Positions 32,221 to 41,409 of a stretch of 51,759 bases of DNA are shown one piece after another. Both the position numbers and the translations under genes were made by a program. How positions within the stretch are numbered: position 1 is the stretch's first letter; every line of letters starts with the position of its first letter. The stretch lies in NCBI GenBank assembly GCA_012797845.1, contig JAAZOH010000041.1:1-51759 (forward strand), read 5' to 3'. Source of the DNA: Candidatus Beckwithbacteria bacterium (GTDB lineage Bacteria > Patescibacteriota > Microgenomatia > UBA1400 > UBA1449). The notes under the pieces are model-generated. The model did no database searches. It saw nothing but the letters and a program-made list of their open reading frames with translations, and was not told the origin of the DNA.

Positions 32221-33609
32221 TTATCCATATATTTGTTTACGAATTGTGGAAAACTCTAATTGCATTTCCTCTGATTGACTAACTTCTTTGGAAATCTTTT
32301 CCACAGCATGCATAACAGTAGTGTGATCTCTGCCCCCAAACATACGCCCAATTTCCATAAGGGGAATATTGAGATCTGTTTTGAGGAGATACATGGCGTA
32401 TTGTCGAGGGACAACAATTGGGCGAGCGCGCTTGGGGCCAAACAGGGTTGTTAGGGGGATGTTGAAGTGCTTGGAGACCGCCTCAACTATTTCTTTGGGA
32501 TTGGCATGATTTTGAATGGTGGGTTCGTGGCCATACTCATCCTGTTTTTGCAAAAGTTGTAAGGCTAATTCACTTGATGTTTCCTGATTTTTTAAATCAG
32601 CTATGGCAAAAAGCTTGATTAAAAAACCCTGAAGTTTGCGAGTTGAAGTAATGTGGCTGGCGATAGTTTGAGCAACATCCATGGGGAGGTCTTGTTTCAT
32701 TTGTTTGGCTTTAATAAGTAGGATTGCGGTTCGTAGTTCAAAGTTTGGTGCCTGAATGTCTATAGTTAGCCCTTCTTCAAAGCGAGATCTAAGCCGATCT
32801 TCTAGAAGTTTTATTTCATGAGGGGGGCGATCTGAGGTTAAGATAACTTGGCCGCCAGCTCCCTGTATGGCGTTAAAAGTGTGAAAAAACTCTTCTTGAA
32901 CCGTGTTTTTTCCAGCAATAAATTGAATATCATCAATCATGAGAAGTTTGGCTTTGCTGTATCTAGATCTGAAATCAATGGTTTTTTTTAGTCTAATAGC
33001 CTCAATGATTTCGTTGGTGAATTGCTCTCCAGCACAATAAAGAAGCTTGTAGTTGGGATTTTTTTCCAAGATTCTAATGCCAACTGCTTGCATAAGGTGG
33101 GTTTTGCCCACACCAACGTCGCCATATAAAAACAGGGGATTGTAGGCCTTGCCCGGATTCTTGGCAACCGCCGTGGCTCCCGCATAAGCTACCTCATTGG
33201 TGGGGGAGACAGCAAAATTTTGGAAGGTATAATCTGGTTTGAGTTTGGTTTTGGCAACTGCTTCTTTAAATAGGTTTTTTTGAGCTTGGTTGGCTACTAA
33301 ATTAGTTGTTTCTGGGCTAAAAAGCGATGGGGTGTTGGGATCAGCTTCTTTGGGTGTTTGAATATTAACCCTAAGATCGCACGGGGTTTTTAAGATTTTT
33401 TGGAAAATAGTGGTTAAAACCTCTTGATGTTTTTGCTCAATGGTTTTTTTGGAAAAAGCATTGGGGGCAGAAATGGTGATGATAGTTTTACCATCCTGAT
33501 TTTTGGTTTGAGCAATAAAAACCCCCCTAAAAAAGACCCCAATATTAGAGGTTGAAAGATGATTTTTAAGCTCAATGAGTGTTTCCTGCCAAAGCTTGTT
33601 TTTATCCAT
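32221..33609 (-). CDS. dnaA: Chromosomal replication initiator DnaA
   Basis: The 462-residue protein has all four DnaA domains: an N-terminal DnaB/DiaA-contact domain, a variable linker, the AAA+ domain and the DNA-binding domain. Walker A is LYGDVGVGKTHLMQ, Walker B KLLMIDDIQFIAGK, with sensor motifs ILTSDRPPHEI and LEDRLRSRFEEG (arginine finger). The C-terminal signature PRQYAMYLLKTDLN and GRDHTTVMHAVEKI binds DnaA boxes. The start has no clear Shine-Dalgarno. A perfect DnaA box lies 30 bases upstream, so it is probably autoregulated. Confidence 0.98.
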   Translation of the reverse strand: MDKNKLWQETLIELKNHLSTSNIGVFFRGVFIAQTKNQDGKTIITISAPNAFSKKTIEQKHQEVLTTIFQKILKTPCDLRVNIQTPKEADPNTPSLFSPETTNLVANQAQKNLFKEAVAKTKLKPDYTFQNFAVSPTNEVAYAGATAVAKNPGKAYNPLFLYGDVGVGKTHLMQAVGIRILEKNPNYKLLYCAGEQFTNEIIEAIRLKKTIDFRSRYSKAKLLMIDDIQFIAGKNTVQEEFFHTFNAIQGAGGQVILTSDRPPHEIKLLEDRLRSRFEEGLTIDIQAPNFELRTAILLIKAKQMKQDLPMDVAQTIASHITSTRKLQGFLIKLFAIADLKNQETSSELALQLLQKQDEYGHEPTIQNHANPKEIVEAVSKHFNIPLTTLFGPKRARPIVVPRQYAMYLLKTDLNIPLMEIGRMFGGRDHTTVMHAVEKISKEVSQSEEMQLEFSTIRKQIYG

Positions 33610-33734
33610 AATGTTTTTATCAAAAACAAACTATCAAGTTATCCACAATTCGTCAAGGGTTTTCCACACTTACTAATTGGTAAAAAAGCAATCTCGTGGT
33701 ATGATAGCAACTGATTAAAAAATCTAGTTTACTT
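33610..33734. other. dnaA-rpmH divergent intergenic region with DnaA boxes
   Basis: A perfect DnaA box TTATCCACA lies at 33639-33647 and an eight-of-nine match, TTTTCCACA, at 33660-33668. A -10-like TATGAT (about 33700-33705) points towards rpmH. The region may be the second half of a bipartite origin and the control region of both divergent transcripts. Confidence 0.65.
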
Positions 33735-33893
33735 ATGTCAAAACGAGTCTATCAACCCAAAAAGAAAAAACGAATCCGCACTCATGGTTTTATGGAGCGG
33801 ATGAGCACTAAGTCTGGTCAAGATGTCTTAAAAAGGAGACGCCAGGCTGGTCGCAAAAAACTTACTGTAGCCAAAAAACTGTGGCATAAGTAG
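33735..33893 (+). CDS. rpmH: Ribosomal protein bL34
   Basis: The 52-residue, very basic protein starts [19 protein letters not shown] and continues [19 protein letters not shown] to [10 protein letters not shown]. These are the conserved L34 features (KR-x-YQP-x-x-RKR, HGF, RM-x-T, GR). It is a 50S subunit protein. It is followed 8 bases later by rnpA, the standard order next to dnaA. Confidence 0.96.
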   Translation: MSKRVYQPKKKKRIRTHGFMERMSTKSGQDVLKRRRQAGRKKLTVAKKLWHK

Positions 33894-33901
33894 GTAGCGC
33901 A

Positions 33902-34207
33902 ATGCCCACCAAATTACCCAACCCCCAGATTGTTTATTTGCTTAAATATGGTCAAGTAAGACGGGGGAAATTGGTAGGGATTCATTTTAAAAAAGGGGAG
34001 GATGTGTTGCGTTGGCAAGTGATTCTTGGCTCGGGAATAGGTAGTGCCCATCAGCGCATTCGCTTAAAAAGACGCTCAAAAGCTTTGATTAATATATTTT
34101 TAAAAACTCAAGAACCCAGGTTTGGTGATTATTTGTTTATTGTTAAAAAACAAGCTGAAACAGCTAGTTTTCAGGAGTTAAAACAAGACTTAGAAAGAAT
34201 TTTTTAA
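33902..34207 (+). CDS. rnpA: Ribonuclease P protein component (divergent)
   Basis: The 101-residue basic protein lies in the invariant rpmH-rnpA-yidC position. The segment SAHQRIRLKRRSKALINIFL corresponds to the RNR motif helix of RnpA (normally AVKRNRIKRLLRE), here without the exact RNR sequence. The N-terminal GKLVGIHFKKG and the following strand fit the central beta sheet. It would assist the RNase P RNA in trimming tRNA 5' ends, including the nested tRNAs and tmRNA of this window. Identity rests on synteny plus weak motif agreement. Confidence 0.82.
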   Translation: MPTKLPNPQIVYLLKYGQVRRGKLVGIHFKKGEDVLRWQVILGSGIGSAHQRIRLKRRSKALINIFLKTQEPRFGDYLFIVKKQAETASFQELKQDLERIF

Positions 34208-34257
34208 AGCAATGCATCATCTGTGTTATGATGATCTGTATTATATTTTTGTAAACT

Positions 34258-35055
34258 ATGTCTCTTTGGACCACTTTTTTATACCAGCCGCTAATTAATC
34301 TTCTGATGTTTGTTTACCAATCTGTTGGTGGCGGTTTGGGGGTAGCTATTATCACTATGACCGTTTTAATTAGAGCTGCTTTGCTACCTCTTACCATGCC
34401 TAGTCTTAAGTCAACTCAAAAGATGCAGGAGCTTAAACCGGAGCTAGATAAACTCAAAGAAAAACACGGCAAAGACAAACAGGCTCTAGCTCAGGCGCAA
34501 ATGGATTTATATAAGCAACATGGAGTTAACCCCTTGGGTGGATTTTTACCCATGATTGTCCAATTGGTAGTATTAATTGCGCTTTTCCAGGCGTTTAACA
34601 ACGTGTTGCGGGCTAATGGAAATACTATTGCTCAACTAAATCAGATTTTATACCCATTTAATCAATTAGCTAAAAACACAGTGCTGCAAACCAAGTTTTT
34701 CTATCTTGATGTGACCAAACCAGATGTGATTAGTTTGGGTAATGCTCTTAAACTAGGTTTTATTACTATTGGTAAGCTACCCGGCCCCCTCTTGCTTTTG
34801 GCAGCAATAAGTCAATATTTTTCTTCTAAAATAACCATGCCCAAAGCTGCAAAACAACAAACAAACACAAAATCAGACTCACCAGAAGATATGGCTATGT
34901 CTATGCAAAAACAGATGCTTCTGTTTATGCCGGTTATGACTATTTTAATTGGTCTTAATTTTCCTTCTGGTCTGGTGCTTTATTGGCTAACTTTTTCTGT
35001 TATGATGGTGGCGCAACAGACATTGCTTAAAAAAACTAAAAAAACAAAGGAGTAG
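34258..35055 (+). CDS. yidC: Membrane protein insertase YidC/Oxa1
   Basis: The 265-residue protein is of the short type without the large periplasmic domain. It has about five membrane helices: the first at about 8-38, a basic cytoplasmic hairpin (LKSTQKMQELKPELDKLKEKHGKD), then LGGFLPMIVQLVVLIALFQAF and three more, ending in a Lys-rich tail (LLKKTKKTKE). The hydrophilic-groove Arg is present in TVLIRAALLPLT. It inserts membrane proteins with or without SecYEG. It is 50 bases after rnpA and 3 before jag. Confidence 0.95.
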   Translation: MSLWTTFLYQPLINLLMFVYQSVGGGLGVAIITMTVLIRAALLPLTMPSLKSTQKMQELKPELDKLKEKHGKDKQALAQAQMDLYKQHGVNPLGGFLPMIVQLVVLIALFQAFNNVLRANGNTIAQLNQILYPFNQLAKNTVLQTKFFYLDVTKPDVISLGNALKLGFITIGKLPGPLLLLAAISQYFSSKITMPKAAKQQTNTKSDSPEDMAMSMQKQMLLFMPVMTILIGLNFPSGLVLYWLTFSVMMVAQQTLLKKTKKTKE

Positions 35056-35058
35056 ATT

Positions 35059-35511
35059 ATGGTCCAAGATGATCAAATTTTTCTCACTACTGCCAAAGAA
35101 TTACTAACCCTTTTGGGTATTGAAGCAAAAATTTCTCTTCACGAAGAAGATGAGGGGGTGGTTTTAGAAATCGATAATGAGGAAAGTGGGATTTTAATTG
35201 GGTATCATGGTGAAACTTTGCAAGCCCTGCAAATAATTTTATCGCAACTAGTTTATAAAAAAACAGGGGAGTGGCAAAAATTTACCATTGATGTGGGAGG
35301 ATATCTTCAAGGGCGGAAAGAGCAATTGTACAACATGGCTGATCGCGCTGTTGATCAAGTGAGAGCTACAGGCAAATCTCAATCACTACCATATTTGTCA
35401 GCCAAAGAGCGGCGCCTAATTCACACCTATTTATCTCAAGTGGAAGGAATTAAAACAGAATCAATTGGCGAAGATGAAGCTAGGCGTCTTGTGGTTTTCC
35501 CTCAATCATAA
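35059..35511 (+). CDS. jag: Jag/KhpB-like KH and R3H RNA-binding protein
   Basis: The 150-residue protein has a KH-like domain (GILIGYHGETLQALQIILSQLV, about 48-75, with the GxxG loop as GYHG) and a C-terminal R3H domain (LSAKERRLIHTYLSQ, about 115-130). The N-terminal Jag domain is absent or reduced. It binds RNA and is linked to cell elongation and YidC function in other bacteria. AAGGAG, 7 bases before the ATG and overlapping the yidC end, gives a clear ribosome-binding site. Confidence 0.92.
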   Translation: MVQDDQIFLTTAKELLTLLGIEAKISLHEEDEGVVLEIDNEESGILIGYHGETLQALQIILSQLVYKKTGEWQKFTIDVGGYLQGRKEQLYNMADRAVDQVRATGKSQSLPYLSAKERRLIHTYLSQVEGIKTESIGEDEARRLVVFPQS

Positions 35512-35562
35512 TTAGTCTTCTGCTTGGTTTATATCTACTTTCTGGCTAAAATAAGAGCCAAG

Positions 35563-36855
35563 ATGTTGCCAGTTTTTTTGCTAAAATTTTTTAAAACAAA
35601 TAAATTCAGACTAGATATTTTTTTGACTTATGTGTTGGTGCTAGTTATGCCCACCCAACTAGCTAAACACTTTTGGCCTCAATCAGTTTTGCTCAATGGT
35701 TTAAGAGTTGATTATTTAAGTCTGAATCTGAGTGTGGTGGATATAATTTTATTACTCCTTTTGGGAGTATTTTTATATCAAGTGCTTTCTTCTAAGGCCA
35801 AGGTGGTAGTGTACAAGCCTTGGCTGTTATTAGCTGTTACCATATTTTTATGGAATCTATTGCAACTTTTTTGGGTTCCGCTCCAGCTTTCACACCTGCT
35901 TTTTTCCATGCGCTTATTTGTGCTGATTTTAGTTTCAGCTTTTGTGAGTCGTATTAAATGGCAAGAGCATATAGTTGCTCTTTTATTTTTTGTGCAATAT
36001 GTTTTATTGCTACTACTTTCACTAATGCAAATAAGTTTAGGTCGTAGCCTTCAGGGGATTTGGTATTTTCTAGGCGAACGGTATTTGACCATAAGTACAC
36101 CAAGTATTGCGCTGGCACAAGTGGGTCAGCAACTGTGGTTGCGTCCCTATGCTACTTTTTCTCACCCCAATGTTTTGGCTGGTTATGTGTGCTTGAGCCT
36201 GGTTTTTTTACTATTTTGGCAAACGAAAACGGTGGGGCAAAAGATGGTTCAACTTTTAGCTATTGGTATTGGGATGCTATTAATCTTACTTAGTTTCTCG
36301 CAAGCAGCCTGGTTTGTACTGGCAATGATTGTTCTAATGTTTTTAGGAAAACCTTTTTTAAAACACTTAGCTGATAAGGGGTATTCCTGGTTTTGGTTTG
36401 GATTGATCTTAATTAGTTTGCTAATTCCATTTTTGCTTCTGGTTCTTGGCAACTTTTTTAGAGCTGAAGAACTACTGGTTCGGAATCAGCTTTTTGAAAC
36501 CTTTTGGAAAGCTTTGCCCAAAGCTTTACTTGGTGGTTATGGTTGGTGGGGATTTTTAGCTAAGCTTCCGCAATCAGCTAATTTGGTATTAAACAGATCT
36601 TGGTTACAACCAGCACATCATGTTTGGTGGAGCCTCATTGGATCAGTTGGTTTGTTGCCAATGGTGATCTTATTTTTTTACCATCAAAAAATAAGCCTGG
36701 TTTTTAAAAGCAGTTTTAAAAGCGTGGCATTGTTGGTGACAGTTATGTTATTGGGAAGCTTTGATCACTATTTGATAACCCAGCAACAAACTTTGGTTTT
36801 ACTATTTTTTCTCATTGCCTGGTTGGTAAAAAGTGAAAAACCGGCTCAGACGTGA
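35563..36855 (+). CDS. O-antigen ligase/polymerase-like membrane protein
   Basis: From the ATG at 35563 (an in-frame TTG 39 bases upstream is less likely) the protein has 430 residues and about ten to twelve membrane helices. The central motif RPYATFSHPNVLAGYV, just before a helix, and the larger external loop around QSANLVLNRSWLQPAHHVWW with conserved His match the Wzy_C / WaaL superfamily. Such proteins polymerise or ligate undecaprenyl-linked glycans outside the membrane. Glycosyltransferases elsewhere in the window and UppS at 42.3 kb could supply substrates. Confidence 0.85.
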   Translation: MLPVFLLKFFKTNKFRLDIFLTYVLVLVMPTQLAKHFWPQSVLLNGLRVDYLSLNLSVVDIILLLLLGVFLYQVLSSKAKVVVYKPWLLLAVTIFLWNLLQLFWVPLQLSHLLFSMRLFVLILVSAFVSRIKWQEHIVALLFFVQYVLLLLLSLMQISLGRSLQGIWYFLGERYLTISTPSIALAQVGQQLWLRPYATFSHPNVLAGYVCLSLVFLLFWQTKTVGQKMVQLLAIGIGMLLILLSFSQAAWFVLAMIVLMFLGKPFLKHLADKGYSWFWFGLILISLLIPFLLLVLGNFFRAEELLVRNQLFETFWKALPKALLGGYGWWGFLAKLPQSANLVLNRSWLQPAHHVWWSLIGSVGLLPMVILFFYHQKISLVFKSSFKSVALLVTVMLLGSFDHYLITQQQTLVLLFFLIAWLVKSEKPAQT

Positions 36856-36946
36856 ATAGCTAAAGCATGAAACATACTCCGAAAAAGATGACGTATTACA
36901 GGATTTAAGCCAATCATCTTCTGGCTAAAGCTCAAAGCCGTATGGT

Positions 36947-37405
36947 ATGATGCAAAGCATGATTAATCTACAAGCCACTGATCAAGTCAAAATTTTTTCT
37001 GATGGAGGAGCGCGAGGCAATCCCGGACCGGCCGCTACTGGCTATGTAGTAATAGTAGGGGAAGAGGTAGTTTGGGAAGATAAAAATTATCTTGGTGAAA
37101 CTACTAATAACGTGGCTGAGTATGAAGCTATTAAACAAGCTTTGTCTAAAATAGCCTCGCTACCATTATTGCCCAAAAGCATTGATTGTTTTTTAGATTC
37201 TGAACTAGTAGTTAAGCAGCTTAAGGGTGAATATAAAATCAAACAAGCTCACTTGGCGCTTCATGCAACCCAGGTCTATCAGCTTATAAAGCAAATGAAA
37301 GAACGAGGTTGTGCTCAAATTAGCTTTAATTATGTTCCCAGAACCCAGAACAAAGCTGCTGATGCTTTGGTTAATCAAGCTTTGGACGCTCAAGCTAAAT
37401 TATAG
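36947..37405 (+). CDS. rnhA: Ribonuclease HI
   Basis: The 152-residue protein has the RNase H fold with all four carboxylates: Asp19 (FSDGGARGNPG), Glu58 (NNVAEYEA), Asp84 (FLDSELV) and Asp139 (NKAADALVNQALD). The shorter basic-protrusion-free layout resembles the Rv2228c/YpdQ type. It degrades RNA in RNA-DNA hybrids and is probably housekeeping. Two adjacent ATG codons open the frame; either could be used. A TATGGT-like element lies directly upstream, so the transcript may be nearly leaderless. Confidence 0.93.
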   Translation: MMQSMINLQATDQVKIFSDGGARGNPGPAATGYVVIVGEEVVWEDKNYLGETTNNVAEYEAIKQALSKIASLPLLPKSIDCFLDSELVVKQLKGEYKIKQAHLALHATQVYQLIKQMKERGCAQISFNYVPRTQNKAADALVNQALDAQAKL

Positions 37406-37566
37406 TTTAGTAGGCAGGCCTGTTCACGTTCACGCCTGTTATTTAGCATTTTTCCGAATTTTTCTCCTAAAATCACCGAGGTAATAACCCAAACAGGATA
37501 AGACTTGTCACCATCAGGGGTTCTAGCGTATGATAGTAGGGACGATATCGTTATAATTTTCTGCCC

Positions 37567-40500
37567 ATGTCCAGCCATACTACCTCTTCATCTCGAACCG
37601 ATGATAATTTAATCCATTGCCTTATTGCCGGAGGAGCTGGGTTTATTGGTTCTCATTTGTGTCAAATGCTGCTGGATCAAAACTGTGCGGTTTATTGTGT
37701 GGATAATTTTTCCACAGGTCGTAAAGCCAATATTGAGACTCTTACTAAAAGCCCCAACTTTACTTTTATTGAACATGATCTCAATGAGCAAGCTCCGCTC
37801 AAGGTTGATCACCAACTAGATTACATATTCCACGTAGCTGGAATTGAAGCTTATACCAATGGTCTGGATGCTGACATGGATACATTGCTGGTGAATTCAT
37901 TTGGAGCCAAAACCTTATTGGAGCTAGCTCGTGAACACCGGGCTAAATTTCTACTAGGCTCAGCTGAGCAGATTTATGGTCAAAACGGTTTAGGGGTTGG
38001 TTTTAGTAACTACTTTGGTGACAGTCGGGCTCAACAAGGTCAGCAAGTGTTTTTAGAGGCTAAGCGGTTTTCAGAAGCTCTAACCGTTGAATATGCTAAA
38101 GAGCAACAAATTGATGCCCGAATTGTGCGCCTGGCTTTTTTGTTTGGCCCCAAAATGAACCTACATTCAGGTAATATGTTAGCCAAGATTTTATTGGGCG
38201 CTGTTAAAGATGGGGTGGTGGGATTACCGAATGATGGCATGGCAGTTTTGTACCCAACTTTTATTACTGATGCAGCTTATGGTCTTATCAAAGCTATGTT
38301 TTCTCAGAGCTCAAAAGGCAAGATTTATGGCTTAATCAATCCCCAGCCAGTAACGCTTTTAAATCTGGCTTATCAAATCAGGGATACACTTAAAAGAGAT
38401 ATTAAAATCAATTTTTATCCTAATGAAAAATTACCACCAAACCCCATTATTGCTCAAGAAATTTTAAAAAGTCAGGAAGCCTTGGGATGGTATCCAAGAG
38501 AAAACCTTAACTCTGGTATCAAAAAAACCCTGGATTGGTTAGAGGGCGAGGGTTTGGTAAATACACCTCGAAAAGAATTAGTGACAGAGATTGTAAATGA
38601 ACCTAAGCCCCAAAAAATATCAGCCCCTGAGCCAGTGGTAAAAACAACCTATCAAGAAAAAATCAAACCATTGCAAGTAGCTCCACCTATTCAAAGTAGT
38701 TCTGAGTTAGTAGTCAAATCAGAACCAGTGGTCACCACTGTCCAGCCGACTGTTTCTAAAAAAGGTTGGTTGTGGGAGATTAAACATAAGAAAATCCAAG
38801 CCTCTTTAAGCCAGGTTCAAAATCAAGACAAACACCATGTTTTTAAGTTGAGCTATCTCTTGATTATTTTTGGCATTTTGCTTTTACTTGGTATTGGTTT
38901 GGGGCCAAGATTAGGGCTAGCTATGTTAACAAGCCGTGGCGGGGCCCAAACAAATTTAGTGCAAAACTTGCTAAAAGAGGAAAATATAGAACAAGCTAAA
39001 TCAGCTTTAGCTAAATCTAAACAAACCTTGGCTCAGGCCCGGTCAATCCAAAACTTATTTACCTGGCAACAAGACTTGTTTGGTGTCAAGCTAGGCGATG
39101 AGGTTACTACCTATTTACAGTATGGTAGTAGAGCCAATGCTATTTTAGATAGCCTGCTCCAAGTTAAAAGCCAAACCCAAAATTTGGCAGAAATTGTATT
39201 TGGGGACCAAACTGGTGACCCCAAAGAAGCGCTGCAGCAATTACAGTTAAATTTATCAGAAGCTAATCAAAACCTAAGTCTGCTCCAAGCAGACCAAGCC
39301 TTGAAAGAACAAAATGATAACTTTTCAGTTCAAAGTCTAGCTATGAAAGACCAAGTGGTAGCTATGAATGAAATGGTTAGTATTTTGCCTGACTTGCTAG
39401 CTTTTGACTCCAAGAAAACCTGGTTAATCTTATTACAAGATGAGCATGAGTTACGATCTACTGGTGGCTTTATTGAAGGAGTAGCGCTTCTTACTATGGA
39501 TCAGGGAAAATTGGCTGATTTTCAGACTATGGATGTTTATAGTTTAGACCAACAACTTAAAGGAGCGGTTGAACCGCCAACAGAAATCAAAGACTACTTG
39601 AAAGAACAGGCTTGGTGGTTGCGCGATTCCAACATAAACCCTAATTTTCCTGAAAGCGCAGCTCGAGCAGCTTGGTTTGTGCAAAAAGAACTAGGTATTA
39701 AGGCTGATGGAGTTATGGCTGTTAATTTAGCTTTTTTCCAAAAATACTTAGCTCAAAGTGGAGAACTTTTTTTGCCAGAATTTGATGAAAAAGTAAGCAG
39801 TGGCAATATTATGGAGCGGGCTCAACAGCATGCAGAAATTACTTTACTAGATGAAGATAAAAATAACACCTCAAAAAGTTTTTTGGTAAGCCTGGCTAAA
39901 CATAGTTTTGAAAGAATAAAAGGCCAAATTGGTAGTTTTGATGACGTGGTGCTGTCAATGCATCAAGCTTTGGGAGAAAATGATTTACAAATTTGGTTGC
40001 CAGACACAAACTCAGCTTCTTTTATGGATGAAGTCGGATGGGATGGTTCACTGCGTTCAACGCCAACACAACTGGTAGAATTTGGCACCATTGACTTGAG
40101 TGATTTTTTGGCCACATTTGAGGCCAATTATGGTTTTAATAAAACCAATTACTATATGAAGCGCTCTATTGAGCATGATGTAGCTATCAATGAAAAAGGG
40201 CAAGTCCAAGCTGAAACCAGGTTATCTTTACAAAACTCAAGTACTACAGAAGCCTGGCCAGGGGGCACTTATCAAGTATTAGTCAAAACCTATATTCCGG
40301 CTGATAGCAAGGTAAGCCAAGTTTGGGTGGGGGATAGTGTCCAAAATCTTAAAAAGATTGGTTCTAAGCAAGTCGCTATTAGTAGCGAGGGTGGTAAAAA
40401 TCTAGTAACGCTTTTTCTGAAAGTTTTGCCCCAGCAGACCCAGATTGTCCAAATAGATTACCAGCTATCCGATGGTTTGCCGATTGGACAAGAAAGTAGT

Positions 40501-40686
40501 AACTATGCGCTGTATGTTCAAAAGCAGTCAGGCATTACTGATTTACCCATAACAGTGCACATAACATATCCAGATAGTTTACAGGTAGCTAAGTTATCTC
40601 ATAAAGCCCAGTTATCTCCTGGCGCATTGGATATTTCTCTAGACACTAATAAAGATGCAGTTGTAGCTGTTTCTTTTTCTCCCTAA
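37567..40686 (+). CDS. Fusion of an SDR-type epimerase domain (Tyr lost) with a DUF4012 domain
   Basis: The 1039-residue protein has four parts. Residues 15-330 form an extended SDR domain with Gly22-x2-Gly25-x2-Gly28 (NAD binding), CVDNFSTG, and Ser132. The catalytic YxxxK reads Phe162-x3-Lys166, so dehydrogenase or epimerase chemistry is unlikely. Residues about 335-420 are a Pro/Val/Lys-rich linker, 425-450 one membrane helix, 460-590 coiled-coil-like. The remainder is DUF4012 (LILLQDEHELRSTGGFIEG, QAWWLRDSNINPNFPESA), probably outside the cell. DUF4012 proteins are common in CPR and near glycan genes. The cytoplasmic SDR may act as a sugar-nucleotide sensor. A TATAAT lies 9 bases before the ATG. 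Confidence 0.85.
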   Translation: MSSHTTSSSRTDDNLIHCLIAGGAGFIGSHLCQMLLDQNCAVYCVDNFSTGRKANIETLTKSPNFTFIEHDLNEQAPLKVDHQLDYIFHVAGIEAYTNGLDADMDTLLVNSFGAKTLLELAREHRAKFLLGSAEQIYGQNGLGVGFSNYFGDSRAQQGQQVFLEAKRFSEALTVEYAKEQQIDARIVRLAFLFGPKMNLHSGNMLAKILLGAVKDGVVGLPNDGMAVLYPTFITDAAYGLIKAMFSQSSKGKIYGLINPQPVTLLNLAYQIRDTLKRDIKINFYPNEKLPPNPIIAQEILKSQEALGWYPRENLNSGIKKTLDWLEGEGLVNTPRKELVTEIVNEPKPQKISAPEPVVKTTYQEKIKPLQVAPPIQSSSELVVKSEPVVTTVQPTVSKKGWLWEIKHKKIQASLSQVQNQDKHHVFKLSYLLIIFGILLLLGIGLGPRLGLAMLTSRGGAQTNLVQNLLKEENIEQAKSALAKSKQTLAQARSIQNLFTWQQDLFGVKLGDEVTTYLQYGSRANAILDSLLQVKSQTQNLAEIVFGDQTGDPKEALQQLQLNLSEANQNLSLLQADQALKEQNDNFSVQSLAMKDQVVAMNEMVSILPDLLAFDSKKTWLILLQDEHELRSTGGFIEGVALLTMDQGKLADFQTMDVYSLDQQLKGAVEPPTEIKDYLKEQAWWLRDSNINPNFPESAARAAWFVQKELGIKADGVMAVNLAFFQKYLAQSGELFLPEFDEKVSSGNIMERAQQHAEITLLDEDKNNTSKSFLVSLAKHSFERIKGQIGSFDDVVLSMHQALGENDLQIWLPDTNSASFMDEVGWDGSLRSTPTQLVEFGTIDLSDFLATFEANYGFNKTNYYMKRSIEHDVAINEKGQVQAETRLSLQNSSTTEAWPGGTYQVLVKTYIPADSKVSQVWVGDSVQNLKKIGSKQVAISSEGGKNLVTLFLKVLPQQTQIVQIDYQLSDGLPIGQESSNYALYVQKQSGITDLPITVHITYPDSLQVAKLSHKAQLSPGALDISLDTNKDAVVAVSFSP

Positions 40687-40734
40687 ATCTGATAAAATGC
40701 CTTCGTTTTACAAGCTATATATAAAGGAGACAGT

Positions 40735-41406
40735 ATGGCAGTTAAATTAAACCTCAATGCTCAAAAACGAGAAGTTTTTGGTCGTAAAGTTAAAAACCTA
40801 CGTAAAGAAGGTAAAGTTCCAGCCAATATTTATGGTACTAAGGTAAAATCCCAAGCCATTACTTTAGACATAACCGAATTCAAGCAAGTTTTCAAAGAAG
40901 CTGGAGAAACCACCATTATTAACATACAAATTGATGATGAAAAAGAAACCAGGCCAATCTTGGTTCATGAAGTTCAAGTTCATCCGGTTGATCGACAGGT
41001 TTTGCACATTGATTTACGCCAAGTTGATCTTAAGCAAAAAATCAAAGCTTTTGTGGGAATTGAATTAATGGGTGAAAGTCCGGCTCAGGCTTTGGGCGGA
41101 GTAGTTATTACTCTTAAAGATGAATTAGAAGTGGAAGCTTTACCAACTGATTTACCAGAAAACTTTACTATTGATATTAGCAAGCTTAAAGAAATTGGTG
41201 ACACTATTTTGGTTAAGGATTTAGAGTACGATAAGGAAAAAGTTCAGATTTTAGCTGAAGCAGATGAAGCTTTGGTTAAAGCTGAAGAACCTCAAAAAGA
41301 AGAGCCAGAAGAAGCTCCTGCTCCAGTTGAAGGAGAAGCTACTGCTGAAGGTGAAACCACTGAAACCAAAGAAGAAAAAACTGAAGAAGCTGCTAAAGAA
41401 GCGTAA
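40735..41406 (+). CDS. rplY: Ribosomal protein bL25 (general stress protein CTC type)
   Basis: The 223-residue protein has the N-terminal 5S-rRNA-binding domain (KREVFGRKVKNLRKEGKVPA, VHPVDRQVLHIDL) and the C-terminal TL5/CTC domain (LPENFTIDISKL, GDTILVKDL). The last about 40 residues are an acidic Glu/Ala/Thr tail (after position 180), as seen in some CTC proteins. AAGGAGA lies 6-8 bases before the ATG. A TATAAA/TATATA element upstream suggests its own promoter. It is convergent with the membrane protein at 41410, only 3 bases apart. Confidence 0.94.
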   Translation: MAVKLNLNAQKREVFGRKVKNLRKEGKVPANIYGTKVKSQAITLDITEFKQVFKEAGETTIINIQIDDEKETRPILVHEVQVHPVDRQVLHIDLRQVDLKQKIKAFVGIELMGESPAQALGGVVITLKDELEVEALPTDLPENFTIDISKLKEIGDTILVKDLEYDKEKVQILAEADEALVKAEEPQKEEPEEAPAPVEGEATAEGETTETKEEKTEEAAKEA

Positions 41407-41409
41407 GTG

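Noticed and set aside
33602-33610. TTATCCATA as an origin DnaA box
   Set aside because: It is the complement of the dnaA start region (ATG GAT AAA), so its presence is explained by coding.
37406-37460. Terminator after rnhA around GGCAGGCCTGTTCACGTTCACGCCTG
   Set aside because: The possible stem is only five bases with a large loop and no clear T run directly behind it.
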